From Trifolium pratense (taxonomy: Eukaryota; Streptophyta; Magnoliopsida; Fabales; Fabaceae), in contig NC_060065.1 in assembly GCF_020283565.1 (NCBI RefSeq), forward strand, positions 55,961,489 to 56,025,488: a stretch of 64,000 nt of DNA, in the 5' to 3' direction. The translations under genes and the position numbers were made by a program. Numbering within the stretch: the stretch's first letter is position 1; the number at the start of each line of letters is the position of its first letter. Below are positions 51,317-61,098 of the stretch, piece by piece. The notes under the pieces are model-generated. The model made no database searches. It was not told the origin of the DNA and saw only the letters and a program-made list of their open reading frames with translations.

Positions 51317-51639
51317 GGGTGCGTTTGATTTGCTAAAAAATAGGGGACTGGACAGGACAACTTTTGTTGTACTCTGTTTGATTTGAAATTTGTTATGGGA
51401 CTGGACAAACTAGATAGCAAGGGACAGAGCAAAAACAAGATTTTTTGTCCCTCACTAAACCACGAGACAACTTTTTGTCCAAAGTACAAATATAAAAAAT
51501 ACGAAAATACCCATTTTATTTTTCGAATATAAAAATATTATCGTCCTATATCTTTCCGGTACAGGTTTGTCCTGTCCTGTATTATCTTGTTCTGTACTGT
51601 TCTGTCCAGTCCTTGCTGTTTTACGAATCAAACGCACCC
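51317..51639. mobile_element. MITE with GGGTGCGTTTGATT ends
   Basis: GGGTGCGTTTGATT at 51317 and its exact inverse AATCAAACGCACCC ending at 51639 bound a 323-bp non-coding segment rich in GGACTGGACA and CTGTCCAGTCC. The tip sequence resembles Harbinger/Tourist elements, but no clean 3-bp duplication is visible. Confidence 0.75.
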
Positions 51640-51739
51640 TTGATGTGAAATTATTCAAATGAGTTAATTATTTATAAAAATAAAAAAAAATTATTTCAGC
51701 TGTAACTACGAGGGAGGAACCAAAATCTAGAAATTTTAA

Positions 51740-52286
51740 AATGGGGACTGATTTCGTATCTCATCTCTCACTTCGTGCTCTCTCGCCGGAAGAAGAATCA
51801 GGTCCGTTTCTATCGATTGAATCTGGTTCCTGTAATGATTGCTTTATTTAGTTTGGATTCAAGCATGATATGATTTTACTTTTCACTTAGTTCGTCGATT
51901 TGTGATTTTGTTATAGTGTTTTTGATTTTGATTTGTTAATGTTAATGCGAGTTACTTAGTTCGTCGGTTTGTGGTTTAATTTGAGTTACTTAGTTTGGAT
52001 TCAAGCATGATATGATCACTTTTCACTTAGTTCGTAGATTTCACTTAGTTGATTTATCATTTTGTTATAGCGTTTCTGATTTTGATTTGTTAATGTTAAC
52101 GCGAGTTTTCTTCAAAAAAATGTTAACGCGATACGCGAGTTACTTAGTTCGTCAATGTTTTCACTTAGTTAGTGATTGTTGATTTGATGATTTCATTTGT
52201 TAATGCGATTTTAGATTTAAGAGGTGTTTGTTGTTAATCATCGATTTGTTAGGATTTGATCCGTGACTGGTTTGATTTTGTTACAG
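51740..52286 (+). promoter_or_regulatory. Candidate leader exon and leader intron of LOB-like copy 1
   Basis: A possible leader exon ends at GAAGAAGAATCAG (about 51800), followed by GTCCGTTT as donor. The matching acceptor TTTTGTTACAG precedes the ATG of copy 1 by 10 nt. The intron holds its own duplication of about 150 bp (GGATTCAAGCATGATATGAT at about 51857 and again at 51998). Only this first copy has the leader exon. Confidence 0.5.
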
Positions 52287-52296
52287 GTTTCTCTCG

Positions 52297-52776
52297 ATGG
52301 AAATATGTACTCCCTGTAGAGTCCGAAAAAGGAGGGATTGTAGTCCAAATTGCCCAACTCTAACGTACTTCGAGGATGAAGTCGTTGTTCGAAGAATTTT
52401 ATACGTATTTGGATATGTTAATTTGAGGATGTGCATGTTGGAAGCATTGAACGTCGGTGGTGCTGACGAGGCCGCCCGATGCGCTCAAGGCATCATATGG
52501 GAAGCAAACTGAAGATACGCAGATCACATCCATGGAGGCCATCGACTATTCTTGGGCAGTCAACAGCAAATTGCCGCGTTGGAAACAGAGATTCAGCGTT
52601 TGGAGGCTGAGCTTGGTAATGTCCAGGTCCACAACGCTTGGCTTAATAATCAATTGAATAATGGTGGTGGTGGTGGGGTGGGGAATGGTGGTGGTGGTGG
52701 TGGTGGTGGGGGGGGGGGAATGGTGGTGGTGGGGAATGGTGGTGGTGGTGATTGGATGGATGGTTTTGCCTTTTAA
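52297..52776 (+). pseudogene. LOB-domain-like copy 1, nonsense codon
   Basis: The frame opens MEICTPCRVRKRRDCSPNC, a zinc-type CX2CX7CX3C block. It continues through FGYVNLRM and the coiled-coil LETEIQRLEAEL, and ends DGFAF. Codon 72, right after GIIWEAN, is TGA, where all other copies have TCA (Ser). The product would stop after 71 residues and lose the coiled coil. The frame is otherwise open to 52776. This is the only copy with the upstream leader exon. A divergent LOB/LBD transcription-factor relative is the best call. It rests on the Cys block, the FG..N motif and the EA..R..D...G pattern. Confidence 0.75.
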
Positions 52777-53168
52777 AAAAGTAGCGAAGGCTGTGGTGTG
52801 TGTGTGGGACTTAGCAAAATGTAATTAGAAAAAATAAATAAAGAAATTGTGGATAGTTATGTGTGACAATCTGTTAGTCAATTAGATATGGTAGATGACA
52901 AAAAAAATAGAGCAATTGTGAATACTATTGACAACTTGTTAGTTGTTAGACCATGTAAATTGGTTTAAACATTCAACAACACTTTTTTCACTCCACATTA
53001 TTTTCTCTTTCTTCCACCTACTCATTCAACACTCATTCAACTTTTACCCTCTCCAATAGTTTATTTGATGATTTCATTTGTTAATGCGATTTTAGATTTA
53101 AGAGGTGTTTGTTGTTAATCGTCGATTTGTTAGGATTTGATGTTTGATTTTGTTACAGGTTTCTCTCG

Positions 53169-53663
53169 ATGGAAATATGTACTCCCTGTAGAGTCCGAAA
53201 AAGGAGGGATTGTAGTCCAAATTGCCTAACTCTAACGTACTTCAAGGAGGAAGTCGTTGTTCGAAGAATTTTATACGTATTTGGATATGATAATTTGAGG
53301 ATGTGGATGTTGGAAACATTGAACGTCGGTGGTGCTAACGAGACCGCCCGATGCGCTCAAGGCATCATATGGGAAGCAAACTCAAGATACGCGGATCACA
53401 TCCATGGAGGCCATCGACTATTCTTGGGCAGTCAACAACAAATTGACGCGTTGGAAACAGAGATTCAGCGTTTGGAGGCTGAGCTTGGTAATGTCCAGGT
53501 CCACAACGCTTGGCTTAATAATCAATTGAATAATGGTGGTGGTGGTGGGGTGGGGAATGGTGGTGGTGGTGGTGGTGGTGGTGGTGGGGGGGGGGAATGG
53601 TGGGGGGGGGGGGGGGGGGGGAATGGTGGTGGTGGTGATTGGTTGGATGGTTTTGCCTTTTAA
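53169..53663 (+). CDS. LOB-domain-like protein copy 2, intact
   Basis: Single coding exon, 164 residues, starting ten bases after a TTACAG acceptor. CX2CX7CX3C at residues 4-19, then TLTYFKEEVVVRRILYVFGY, the GIIWEAN..Y.D...GG block and a leucine-type coiled coil (about residues 95-117). The Gly-rich tail is encoded by GGT/GGG repeats and the protein ends DWLDGFAF. LOB proteins are plant-specific DNA-binding dimers, but here the Cys spacing has one extra residue (family normal is CX2CX6CX3C) and the sequence is far from typical members. DNA binding is therefore an inference. This copy lacks about 15 bases present before the acceptor in the other copies. Confidence 0.7.
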   Translation: MEICTPCRVRKRRDCSPNCLTLTYFKEEVVVRRILYVFGYDNLRMWMLETLNVGGANETARCAQGIIWEANSRYADHIHGGHRLFLGSQQQIDALETEIQRLEAELGNVQVHNAWLNNQLNNGGGGGVGNGGGGGGGGGGGGEWWGGGGGGNGGGGDWLDGFAF

Positions 53664-54064
53664 AAAAGTAGCGAAGGCTGTGGTGTGTGTGTGGGACTTA
53701 GCAAAATGCAATTAGAAAAAATAAATAAAGAAATTGTGGATAGTTATGTGTGACAATCTGTTAGTCAATTAGATATGATAGATGACAAAAAAAATAGAGC
53801 AATTGTGAATACTATTGACAACTTGTTAGTTGTTAGACCATGTAAATTGGTTTAAACATTCAACAACACTTTTTTCACTCCACATTATTTTCTCTTTCTT
53901 CCACCTACTCATTCAACACTCATTCAACTTTTACCCTCTCCAATAGTTTATTTGATGATTTCATTTGTTAATGCGATTTTAGATTTAAGAGGTGTTTGTT
54001 GTTAATCGTCGATTTGTTAGGATTTGATCCGTGACTGGTTTGATTTTGTTACAGGTTTCTCTCG

Positions 54065-54601
54065 ATGGAAATATGTACTCCCCGTAGAGTCCGAAAAAGG
54101 AGGGATTATAGTCCAAATTGCCTAACTCTAACGTACTTCGAGGAGGAAGTCGTTGTTCGAAGAATTTTATACGTATTTGGATATGATAATTTGAGGATGT
54201 GGATGTTGGAAACATTGAACGTCGGTGGTGCTGACGAGACCGCCCGATGCGCTCAAGGCATCATATGGGAAGCAAACTCAAGATACGCGGATCACATCCA
54301 TGGAGGCCATCGACTATTCTTGGGCAGTCAACAACAAATTGACGCGTTGGAAACAGAGATTCAGCGTTTGGAGGCTGAGCTTGGTAATGTCCAGGTCCAC
54401 AACGCTTGGCTTAATAATCAATTGAATAATGGTGGTGGTGGTGGGGTGGGGAATGGTGGTGGTGGTGGTGGTTGTGGGGGGGGGGAATGGTGGTGGTGGT
54501 GGTGGGGAATGGTGGTGGTGGTGATTGGATGGATGGTTTTGCCTTTTAAAAAAGTAGCGAAGGCTGTGGTGTGTGTGTGGGACTTAGCAAAATGCAATTA
54601 G
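54065..54601 (+). pseudogene. LOB-domain-like copy 3, zinc motif lost and tail frameshifted
   Basis: Open for 178 residues, but the motif reads CTPRRVRKRRDYSPNC. The second Cys is now Arg and the third is Tyr, each by a single base change, so zinc binding should be lost. Beyond residue about 138 a change in the G-run length shifts frame into a Trp/Val-rich tail ending DLAKCN instead of DGFAF. The remaining coiled-coil region is intact, so a dominant-interfering product is conceivable but unsupported. Confidence 0.7.
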
Positions 54602-54950
54602 AAAAAATAAATAAAGAAATTGTGGATAGTTATGTGTGACAATCTGTTAGTCAATTAGATATGGTAAATGACAAAAAAAATAGAGCAATTGTGAATACTA
54701 TTGACAACTTGTTAGTTGTTAGACCAGGTAAATTGGTTTAAACATTCAACAACACTTTTTTCACTTCACATTATTTTCTCTTTCTTCCACCTACTCATTC
54801 AACACTCATTCAACTTTTACCCTCTCCAATAGTTTATTTGATGATTTCATTTGTTAATGCGATTTTAGATTTAAGAGGTGTTTGTTGTTAATCGTCGATT
54901 TGTTAGGATTTGATCCGTAACTGGTTTGATTTTGTTACAGGTTTCTCTCG

Positions 54951-55403
54951 ATGGAAATATGTACTCCCTGTAGAGTCCGAAAAAGGAGGGATTGTAGTCC
55001 AAATTGCCTAACTCTAACGTACTTCGAGGAGGAAGTCGTTGTTCGAAGAATTTTATACGTATTTGGATATGATAATTTGAGGATGTGGATGTTGGAAACA
55101 TTGAACGTCGGTGGTGCTGACGAGACCGGCCGATGCGCTCAAGGCATCATATGGGAAGCAAACTCAAGATACGCGGATCACATCCATGGAGGCCATCGAC
55201 TATTCTTGGGCAGTCAACAACAAATTGACGCGTTGGAAACAGAGATTCAGCGTTTGGAGGCTGAGCTTGGTAATGTCCAGGTCCACAACGCTTGGCTTAA
55301 TAATCAATTGAATAATGGTGGTGGTGGTGGGGTGGGGAATGGTGGTGGTGGTGGTGGTGGGGGGGGAATGGTGGGGGGGGGGGGGGAATGGTGGTGGTGG
55401 TGA
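54951..55403 (+). CDS. LOB-domain-like copy 4, tail frameshifted
   Basis: The zinc-type motif and coiled coil are the same as in copy 2 except for small changes (ADETGRC for ADETARC). The G-rich tract has a different run length, so the frame ends EWWWW at 150 residues and the common DGFAF end is lost. The folded part is complete, so the copy may still be functional if the tail is dispensable. Confidence 0.6.
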   Translation: MEICTPCRVRKRRDCSPNCLTLTYFEEEVVVRRILYVFGYDNLRMWMLETLNVGGADETGRCAQGIIWEANSRYADHIHGGHRLFLGSQQQIDALETEIQRLEAELGNVQVHNAWLNNQLNNGGGGGVGNGGGGGGGGGMVGGGGEWWWW

Positions 55404-55829
55404 TTGGATGGATGGTTTTGCCTTTTAAAAATGTAGCGAAGGCTGTGGTGTGTGTGTGGGACTTAGCAAAATGCAATTAGAAAAAATAAATAAAGAAATT
55501 GTGGATAGTTATGTGTGACAATCTGTTAGTCAATTAGATATGATAGATGACAAAAAAAATAGAGCAATTGTGAATACTATTGACAACTTGTTAGTTGTTA
55601 GACCATGTAAATTGGTTTAAACATTCAACAACACTTTTTTCACTCCACATTATTTTCTCTTTCTTCCACCTACTCATTCAACACTCATTCAACTTTTACC
55701 CTCTCCAATAGTTTATTTGATGATTTCATTTGTTAATGCGATTTTAGATTTAAGAGGTGTTTGTTGTTAATCGTCGATTTGTTAGGATTTGATCCGTAAC
55801 TGGTTTGATTTTGTTACAGGTTTCTCTCG

Positions 55830-56273
55830 ATGGAAATATGTACTCCCTGTAGAGTCCGAAAAAGGAGGGATTGTAGTCCAAATTGCCTAACTCTAACGTA
55901 CTTCGAGGAGGAAGTCGTTGTTCGAAGAATTTTATACGTATTTGGATATGATAATTTGAGGATGTGGATGTTGGAAACATTGAACGTCGGTGGTGCTGAC
56001 GAGACCGCCCGATGCGCTCAAGGCATCATATGGGAAGCAAACTCAAGATACGCGGATCACATCCATGGAGGCCATCGACTATTCTTGGGCAGTCAACAAC
56101 AAATTGACGCGTTGGAAACAGAGATTCAGCGTTTGGAGGCTGAGCTTGGTAATGTCCAGGTCCACAACGCTTGGCTGAATAATCAATTGAATAATGGTGG
56201 TGGTGGTGGGGTGGGGAATGGTGTTGGTGTTTGGAATGGTGGTGGTGTTTGGATGGATGGTTTTGCCTTTTAA
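55830..56273 (+). CDS. LOB-domain-like copy 5, intact
   Basis: 147 residues with intact Cys block, FGYDNLRMWML, EAN..Y.D and coiled coil. The Gly tract is shorter than in the other copies and the C-terminus is VWMDGFAF. Directly after the stop, a segment of about 95 bp that includes the DGFAF-coding end is repeated twice more (to about 56470). It gives out-of-use copies of the tail in the 3' region. This last unit also keeps the full Harbinger element downstream. Confidence 0.7.
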   Translation: MEICTPCRVRKRRDCSPNCLTLTYFEEEVVVRRILYVFGYDNLRMWMLETLNVGGADETARCAQGIIWEANSRYADHIHGGHRLFLGSQQQIDALETEIQRLEAELGNVQVHNAWLNNQLNNGGGGGVGNGVGVWNGGGVWMDGFAF

Positions 56274-56480
56274 AAAAGGTAGTGAAGGCTGTGGTGATGG
56301 TGGTGGTGGTGGGGTGGGGAATGGTGGTGGTGTTTGGAATGGTGGTGGTGATTGGATGGATGGTTTTGCCTTTTAAAAAAGGTAGTGAAGGTTGTGGTGA
56401 TGGGGTGGGAAATGGTGGTGGTGTTTGGAATGGTGGTGGTGATTGGATGGATGGTTTTGCCTTTTAAAAAAGGTAGTGAA
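56200..56480. repeat. Three tandem copies of the 3' tail of the LOB-like gene
   Basis: The block with GGATGGATGGTTTTGCCTTT followed by TAAAAAAGGTAGTGAAGG occurs three times with a period of about 95 bp, with GGT-rich sequence between. Confidence 0.9.
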
Positions 56481-56700
56481 GGCTGTGGTGTGTGTGTGTG
56501 TGGGGGGGGGGGGGGGTGGGGGCAAAAGAAAAACAAAAAAAAAAGTGGAAAAAAGGTATGAACATAGCAAAATGCAATTAGAAAAAATAAATAAAGAAAT
56601 TGTGGATAGTTATGTGTGACAATCTGTTAGTAAATTAGATATGGTAGATGACAAAAAAATAGAGAAATTGTGAATACTATTGACAACTTGTTAGTTGTTA

Positions 56701-57605
56701 GACCATGTACAATTGTTTAAACATTCAACACCACTTTTTTCACTCCACATTATTTTCTCTTTTTTTTTCACCTACTCATTTAACTATTACCCTCTTTAAT
56801 AGTTTTTCATTCAACACTCTACCCCACCAGTTTTTATTTAATATTCTTATTTAATTTTTATTTTATTTTTATGATCACATAAAATTACAATTATCGGTTA
56901 AATTAAATTAAAATAATTAACACTTAATGATTTATTTTTTACGATACAAATCATTTTAACTTAATTTAAAATACAACACACAAGTAACGTAATTAGTACG
57001 ATACAAATAATTTAAAATACAATGCAACACACAAAAAAATATTGGGATTTTGATAATTGTTGGGATAATTAGAAGAATGTTGGGTGTTGAAATGATTATT
57101 GGAATCCATTTCACTAAAAAAAGACAAAAATTTCAAAATAAACACTAATTGAAAGATAATAATAATATTAAGATAGTGAAAAACTTGAGTTTTTTTTCTG
57201 TGTCCAAATCAAATGAACCAAGTCTCTATTTATAGACAAAAAAAATCATGAATTTTGGTAAAAAAAATAAAAAAAAATATTTTACGATGAAATAATTGAG
57301 TTCAAAGTATTATTGTGATAAAAATCCGTCCAACCAATCGCAACCAGCCATGTGGCTGATCATATCAACATCACCTTTCTCTCTCTCCGCGTGAAGACCC
57401 TCCCACGCCCCTGTCCGCGCGTGGCTTACACGCGCCTGTTTTCAACCACTTGTTGCCTGCCGCGTGTCCCCCGGCGTCAGTTTCAACTGTGTTGAGTTTT
57501 CTCAACACCTCTCTCTTCCATGTCAAACTCAACACCAAACTCAACAACCATTGGACCCCTTTTTATATGTTGAGTTCAAACTCAACACTTCCATTGTAAA
57601 TGGTC
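56701..57605 (-). mobile_element. PIF/Harbinger-type element, internally deleted
   Basis: The left end GACCATGTACAATTG and the reverse of the right end GACCATTTACAATGG are inverted repeats. The 3-bp duplication TTA (56698-56700 and 57606-57608) is the Harbinger standard. On the minus strand a TATA-like box (CTATAAATAG, about 57225-57234) precedes an ORF start at 57109. No transposase remains. Confidence 0.85.
56993..57109 (-). pseudogene. Harbinger accessory (Myb-like) protein, N-terminal remnant
   Basis: The minus-strand ORF opens MDSNNHFNTQ and continues Asn/Pro-rich for about 24 residues before losing similarity and stopping at 39 codons. From memory the opening resembles the Asn/Pro-rich start of the Myb-like protein linked to plant PIF/Harbinger elements. 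Confidence 0.55.
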
Positions 57606-57608
57606 TTA

Positions 57609-58487
57609 GTCAATTGGATGACATACTTGGTGCTGACAACTTTGAAACAAAAAAGTTATGAGAAGTATAAAAAGAAGTCTATTGTGAAACTTTTTGGTAG
57701 AGCTCGCTGGTGTCACCACTGTTCATGGTGGTGTTTTTCACTTGGATGAAAAAACTAAAGCAAAAAGAAAAAAAAGTATTTTGTGTTAGCTGTGTTCACC
57801 ATTCCTCATAGTGGTGTTCTTCCTAAGGAGACAAAATCTCCATCCAAGGCTGGAAAATGCCTAGATTTAGTTTCATGCAATTGAAGGTCCTGAAGTTTGC
57901 TGGTTTTTGGTTACAAAGGAGGCTCAAGTGAAGTTTGCTGCTATATTGCTCCCTCATATTAGAGGGAGCCTAGCCTAGTTTCATAACCTGCAGGTTGGTA
58001 AGCAGGCAGTTTTGAAAGTCCTTCTTGCATCATTTGAAGGGTTTGGTGTAATGATGAGCGGAATTACTCAGATGGAGAAGATGGCAGGCTTACTCACAGC
58101 AGCGTCATGGCTCACAAGCGATGACACGAGAAGAGAAGGACTATATTCTCAAGGTGCAATTACCCCACAATCAATTCTTCCCAACCAAAGCCACACTACA
58201 GTACAAATGCAGAATCACCAAAACTCAAATTCATAGCTGAATTGAAGTCTATATAAGACTCCTTTCGTATTGTCTAAAGCGATTGTATAGGTGATTAAAC
58301 TCTAGCAGGATTTTTAGTACATTGTGCATCATATACAGTGCAGCAATTAGGGAATAACATGGAACTATAGCTTTCTATGAAAATATTTTGTTATTTTCTT
58401 TGTTTGAATCATCTTATAATGCTTTCTACCTCGGTATGCGCTATGTCATATAATCCAAGAGACTATTGTATTTCTGTTAGTATCAGA
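57609..58487 (+). other. Possible decayed coding sequence, unidentified
   Basis: Several short frames (57610-57661, 57860-57975, 58012-58236) have gene-like composition. Examples are DDILGADNFE and VLLASFEGFGVMMSGITQME, but I could not link them into a protein or name a family. They may be the remains of a gene damaged by the nearby insertions. Confidence 0.3.
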
Positions 58488-58893
58488 CTATCTAGCATGG
58501 GTACTCCTAAAATGGTGAAGTACTCGTACCGGGTACGTATCAGTACCGGATACTCCATGGTACTTGTGTGGTACACACCGATTCCGTACCCATTTTTATT
58601 TGGTTGATTTATGATGATGAATACGGAAAAAACATATTGGCTGTTAAAAAATCTCTTAAAATATTATAATTTTTTATTATATTTCAATTATATCTCATTT
58701 TTTTATGAAAATAGTTGAGACGGTGGACCAAAAAAATTAAATCTTCAAAGCATGATGATAATAATTCATTTAAAAATAATTTTTCTAATATTTTATATTA
58801 ACGTACCCGTACCTTAAATTTTCTAAAAATGTCGTACTGCGTACCAGTACCCGTACCGGATACCGGTACGGTACCCGTACCTAGGCAACATAG
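58488..58893. mobile_element. hAT-type MITE, 406 bp
   Basis: The exact 8-bp duplication GTATCAGA (58480-58487 and 58894-58901) fits hAT. The ends start CTATCTAGC and CTATGTTGC. Both subterminal zones are packed with GGTAC/GTACC words in both orientations (for example GTACCGGATACCGGTACGGT). Confidence 0.85.
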
Positions 58894-58901
58894 GTATCAG
58901 A

Positions 58902-59470
58902 TAACTTTGTTGTCTAATGCAACTAAAATGAAAATGTGAGTTTTTGTGTTATGTTATTTCTCCACACGTTTATCTAAAAATCACCATAATATCATTTTTG
59001 TTTTAAGGTTTTTATTCTCATATTGAATGCAATAATGCAGTACCCCTCTACAAACACACTCAAAATATGCAAATTCAATACTTTAGGCATGTATATTGAG
59101 TTCAGGTTCCCTCCGTTTGATGGCTCCATTATACCAATTTGATATTAGTGGGACATAAACAAGAGAATTGAAACAGCAACAAAACAGAACAAAGGAAGAG
59201 TATTATGAACTTGACACTATATTTGTTGATTCAAACTTATTATACAACCTAACAAGGATGCTCTAATTCACTAAATCGTTTGTCAGTCCAATTAGGTGAT
59301 ATTGAACGGTCAAATCGATGAAATTTGCAATCTGCAGTCAATATCAGTAGTTTTAGTCAAACTTCACGGCCCTTTCACAGAAACTAGATTTCTTTCGACA
59401 ATCTTATTACAATTTTTCTATGCATTCGGAGTCCAATCTTATTACAATCTAGATTCCTTTATTTTTTATA
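58902..59470. other. Intergenic, no gene seen
   Basis: No coding exon or repeat boundary recognised. Confidence 0.4.
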
Positions 59471-59474
59471 AATA

Positions 59475-59640
59475 AATAAGATAAGGACCAAAGTGTTAAA
59501 AAAAAAGGACTAAAGTGTTACAAATAAAAAAGATAAAAGACCAAAGTGTTACAAATAAAAGATAAAGGACCAAAATGTTACAAAAAAAGATAAAGGACCA
59601 AATTGTTACAAAAAAATAAGATAAAAGACCTGCAGTGTAA
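59475..59640. repeat. Imperfect minisatellite, about 30-bp unit
   Basis: The phrase GATAAAGGACCAAA.TGTTAC (one variable base) recurs five to six times with variable A-runs. Confidence 0.85.
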
Positions 59641-59667
59641 TTTTGCCTATATTAATAAAGGATGTAG

Positions 59668-59812
59668 GTTATTCAAACACAATTTTTGAGACACAAAATT
59701 AACACAACTCTTTTTCAACTCACAAGTACGCAAAACGAGATATGAAAAAATATTAAAAAAATCAAAAAAGTATATTTATTGTATTTTTGTCAAATAAATA
59801 CGTTTACATAAC
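59668..59812. repeat. Second copy of the dispersed repeat seen at 24241-24395
   Basis: It matches from TTATTCAAACACAA through GCAAAACGAGATATG to TTTTGTCAAATAAAT with few changes. Its class was not determined. Confidence 0.8.
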
Positions 59813-59864
59813 ATTTTTCTTAATAAAGTGTGACTTACTTTCTCTCTCTCTCTCGTTATACATA

Positions 59865-60342
59865 TCCTTTATTTATTAAAACAAAATAGATTGCTAATCA
59901 TATTTGTCCGCCAAAACAAAGGACACGATTGTAATTTCATACGCCAACTTCATTCATTCTACTTCTACATATCCCTTCACTTTCCTCTTTAGAATATTGC
60001 ACCGTTTTTTTTTTAATGGCAACCAACTAGCTTTTACTGCAATATTTACAATTAATGCACCCTTTCATTTTTTTTCACTCTATTTTTATTTATTTACTGT
60101 ATCATATTTTTACCTATTGCATATAGTATTTCCAAAGTCCTTTAATTTCAACAATATCTATGCATAATTGCATCTTAATGAGTAATGACACATAAAAACA
60201 TAACTAGACTATTTTAAAATGAAAATGTTATTTTTAAATTCATAAATTTATAATTTCTATATAATTTTTTTTATATATTTGTAATAAAAATACAATATTT
60301 ATGCATAATTAGTCCCGTGCATCGCACGGGTGGAGATACTAG
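59865..60342 (+). mobile_element. Complete small non-autonomous Helitron
   Basis: The 5' end TCCTTTATTTATTAAAACAA is preceded by A. The 3' end has the hairpin CCCGTGCATCGCACGGG (60314-60330), an 8-nt spacer and CTAG, followed by T. Insertion between A and T without duplication is the Helitron rule. The 478-bp element has no Rep or helicase coding. Confidence 0.8.
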
Positions 60343-60364
60343 TGTATATATACAGTAAAGTGTA

Positions 60365-60368
<4 letters not shown>

Positions 60369-60434
<66 letters not shown>
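60369..60434. repeat. TA dinucleotide microsatellite
   Basis: About 33 TA units, a short distance after the Helitron end. Confidence 0.95.
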
Positions 60435-60437
<3 letters not shown>

Positions 60438-60439
60438 TT

Positions 60440-61098
60440 TTTCTTTTCATTTTGGAGGATGTTTGTTTATAAAAAAAATACACTTTGATAAAATATATTA
60501 TATTATACTAAAATAAAAGTTTAGCATATACAAATTAATTTAATAATAATATATAAAATATATATATTAGATTAATAAATTTAAATTATTATCTTAAATA
60601 TAATTTTTATTATGAGTTAAGAATATCCTTTTATGTCATTTTACATTATCAGGTAGTTGAACCACTATTTTTACGAAACACTTCAATTAACTTATTAGCT
60701 ATCAGTCATCGGTCATCAACTATAAGCTAAAAGCTATCAGTCATCAGCCAACCACTATTTTTGCCAAACAAACTACGATAAATTGTAATTTCTCGAGTTC
60801 AATGAATTCTTTGATTTTTCGCAAAAGAAATTTTAGTAATTCAAAATTTTGTAAAATAAAGTCCAAAAATCAAATTTGAATTCTTTCGAAATATTTGTCC
60901 TGTCCTAGAATATTATAAGAAGATATTTATTATTTTTGTGAGAAAAAACCTTAAACAAGAACAAAAAAGGTAGTAAAAGAAAGAATGTCATTGTGGTTGG
61001 TGGAGTGTTCATCATGCATTTGCTTGATGCACTCATTCATCACTACTCATAGCTCTCTAAGTTAGCTCTCAAATCAAATTCATTCCAACAGATCAACC
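60440..61098 (+). promoter_or_regulatory. Upstream region of the TBC1D22-like gene
   Basis: AT-rich sequence with a decayed MITE-like stretch near 60640-60790 (GCTATCAGTCATC words twice). The leader probably starts near 60960-61040. No clear TATA box. Confidence 0.35.

Larger units (their letters stand above)
52193..56815 (+). repeat. Five-copy tandem array, unit about 880 bp, each with a LOB-like ORF
   Basis: Units start at TTTGATGATTTCATTTGTTA: 52193, 53064, 53951, 54837 and 55716, so the periods are 871, 887, 886 and 879. Each unit contains the end of an intron with its acceptor, a LOB-like reading frame, a glycine-coding GGT tract, a 3' region with AAATAAATAAAG, and a truncated Harbinger terminus. 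Units are nearly identical outside the G-rich tract, so the array is young or homogenised. Confidence 0.95.

Noticed and set aside
52457..55311. Plus-strand ORFs of about 66 residues starting MVLTRP in each repeat unit
   Set aside because: Out-of-frame shadows of the LOB-like frame; they end with it and have no separate start signals.
53985..55980. Minus-strand 76-residue ORFs repeated in copies 3-5
   Set aside because: Antisense to the intron end and Cys block; conserved only because the units are duplicated.
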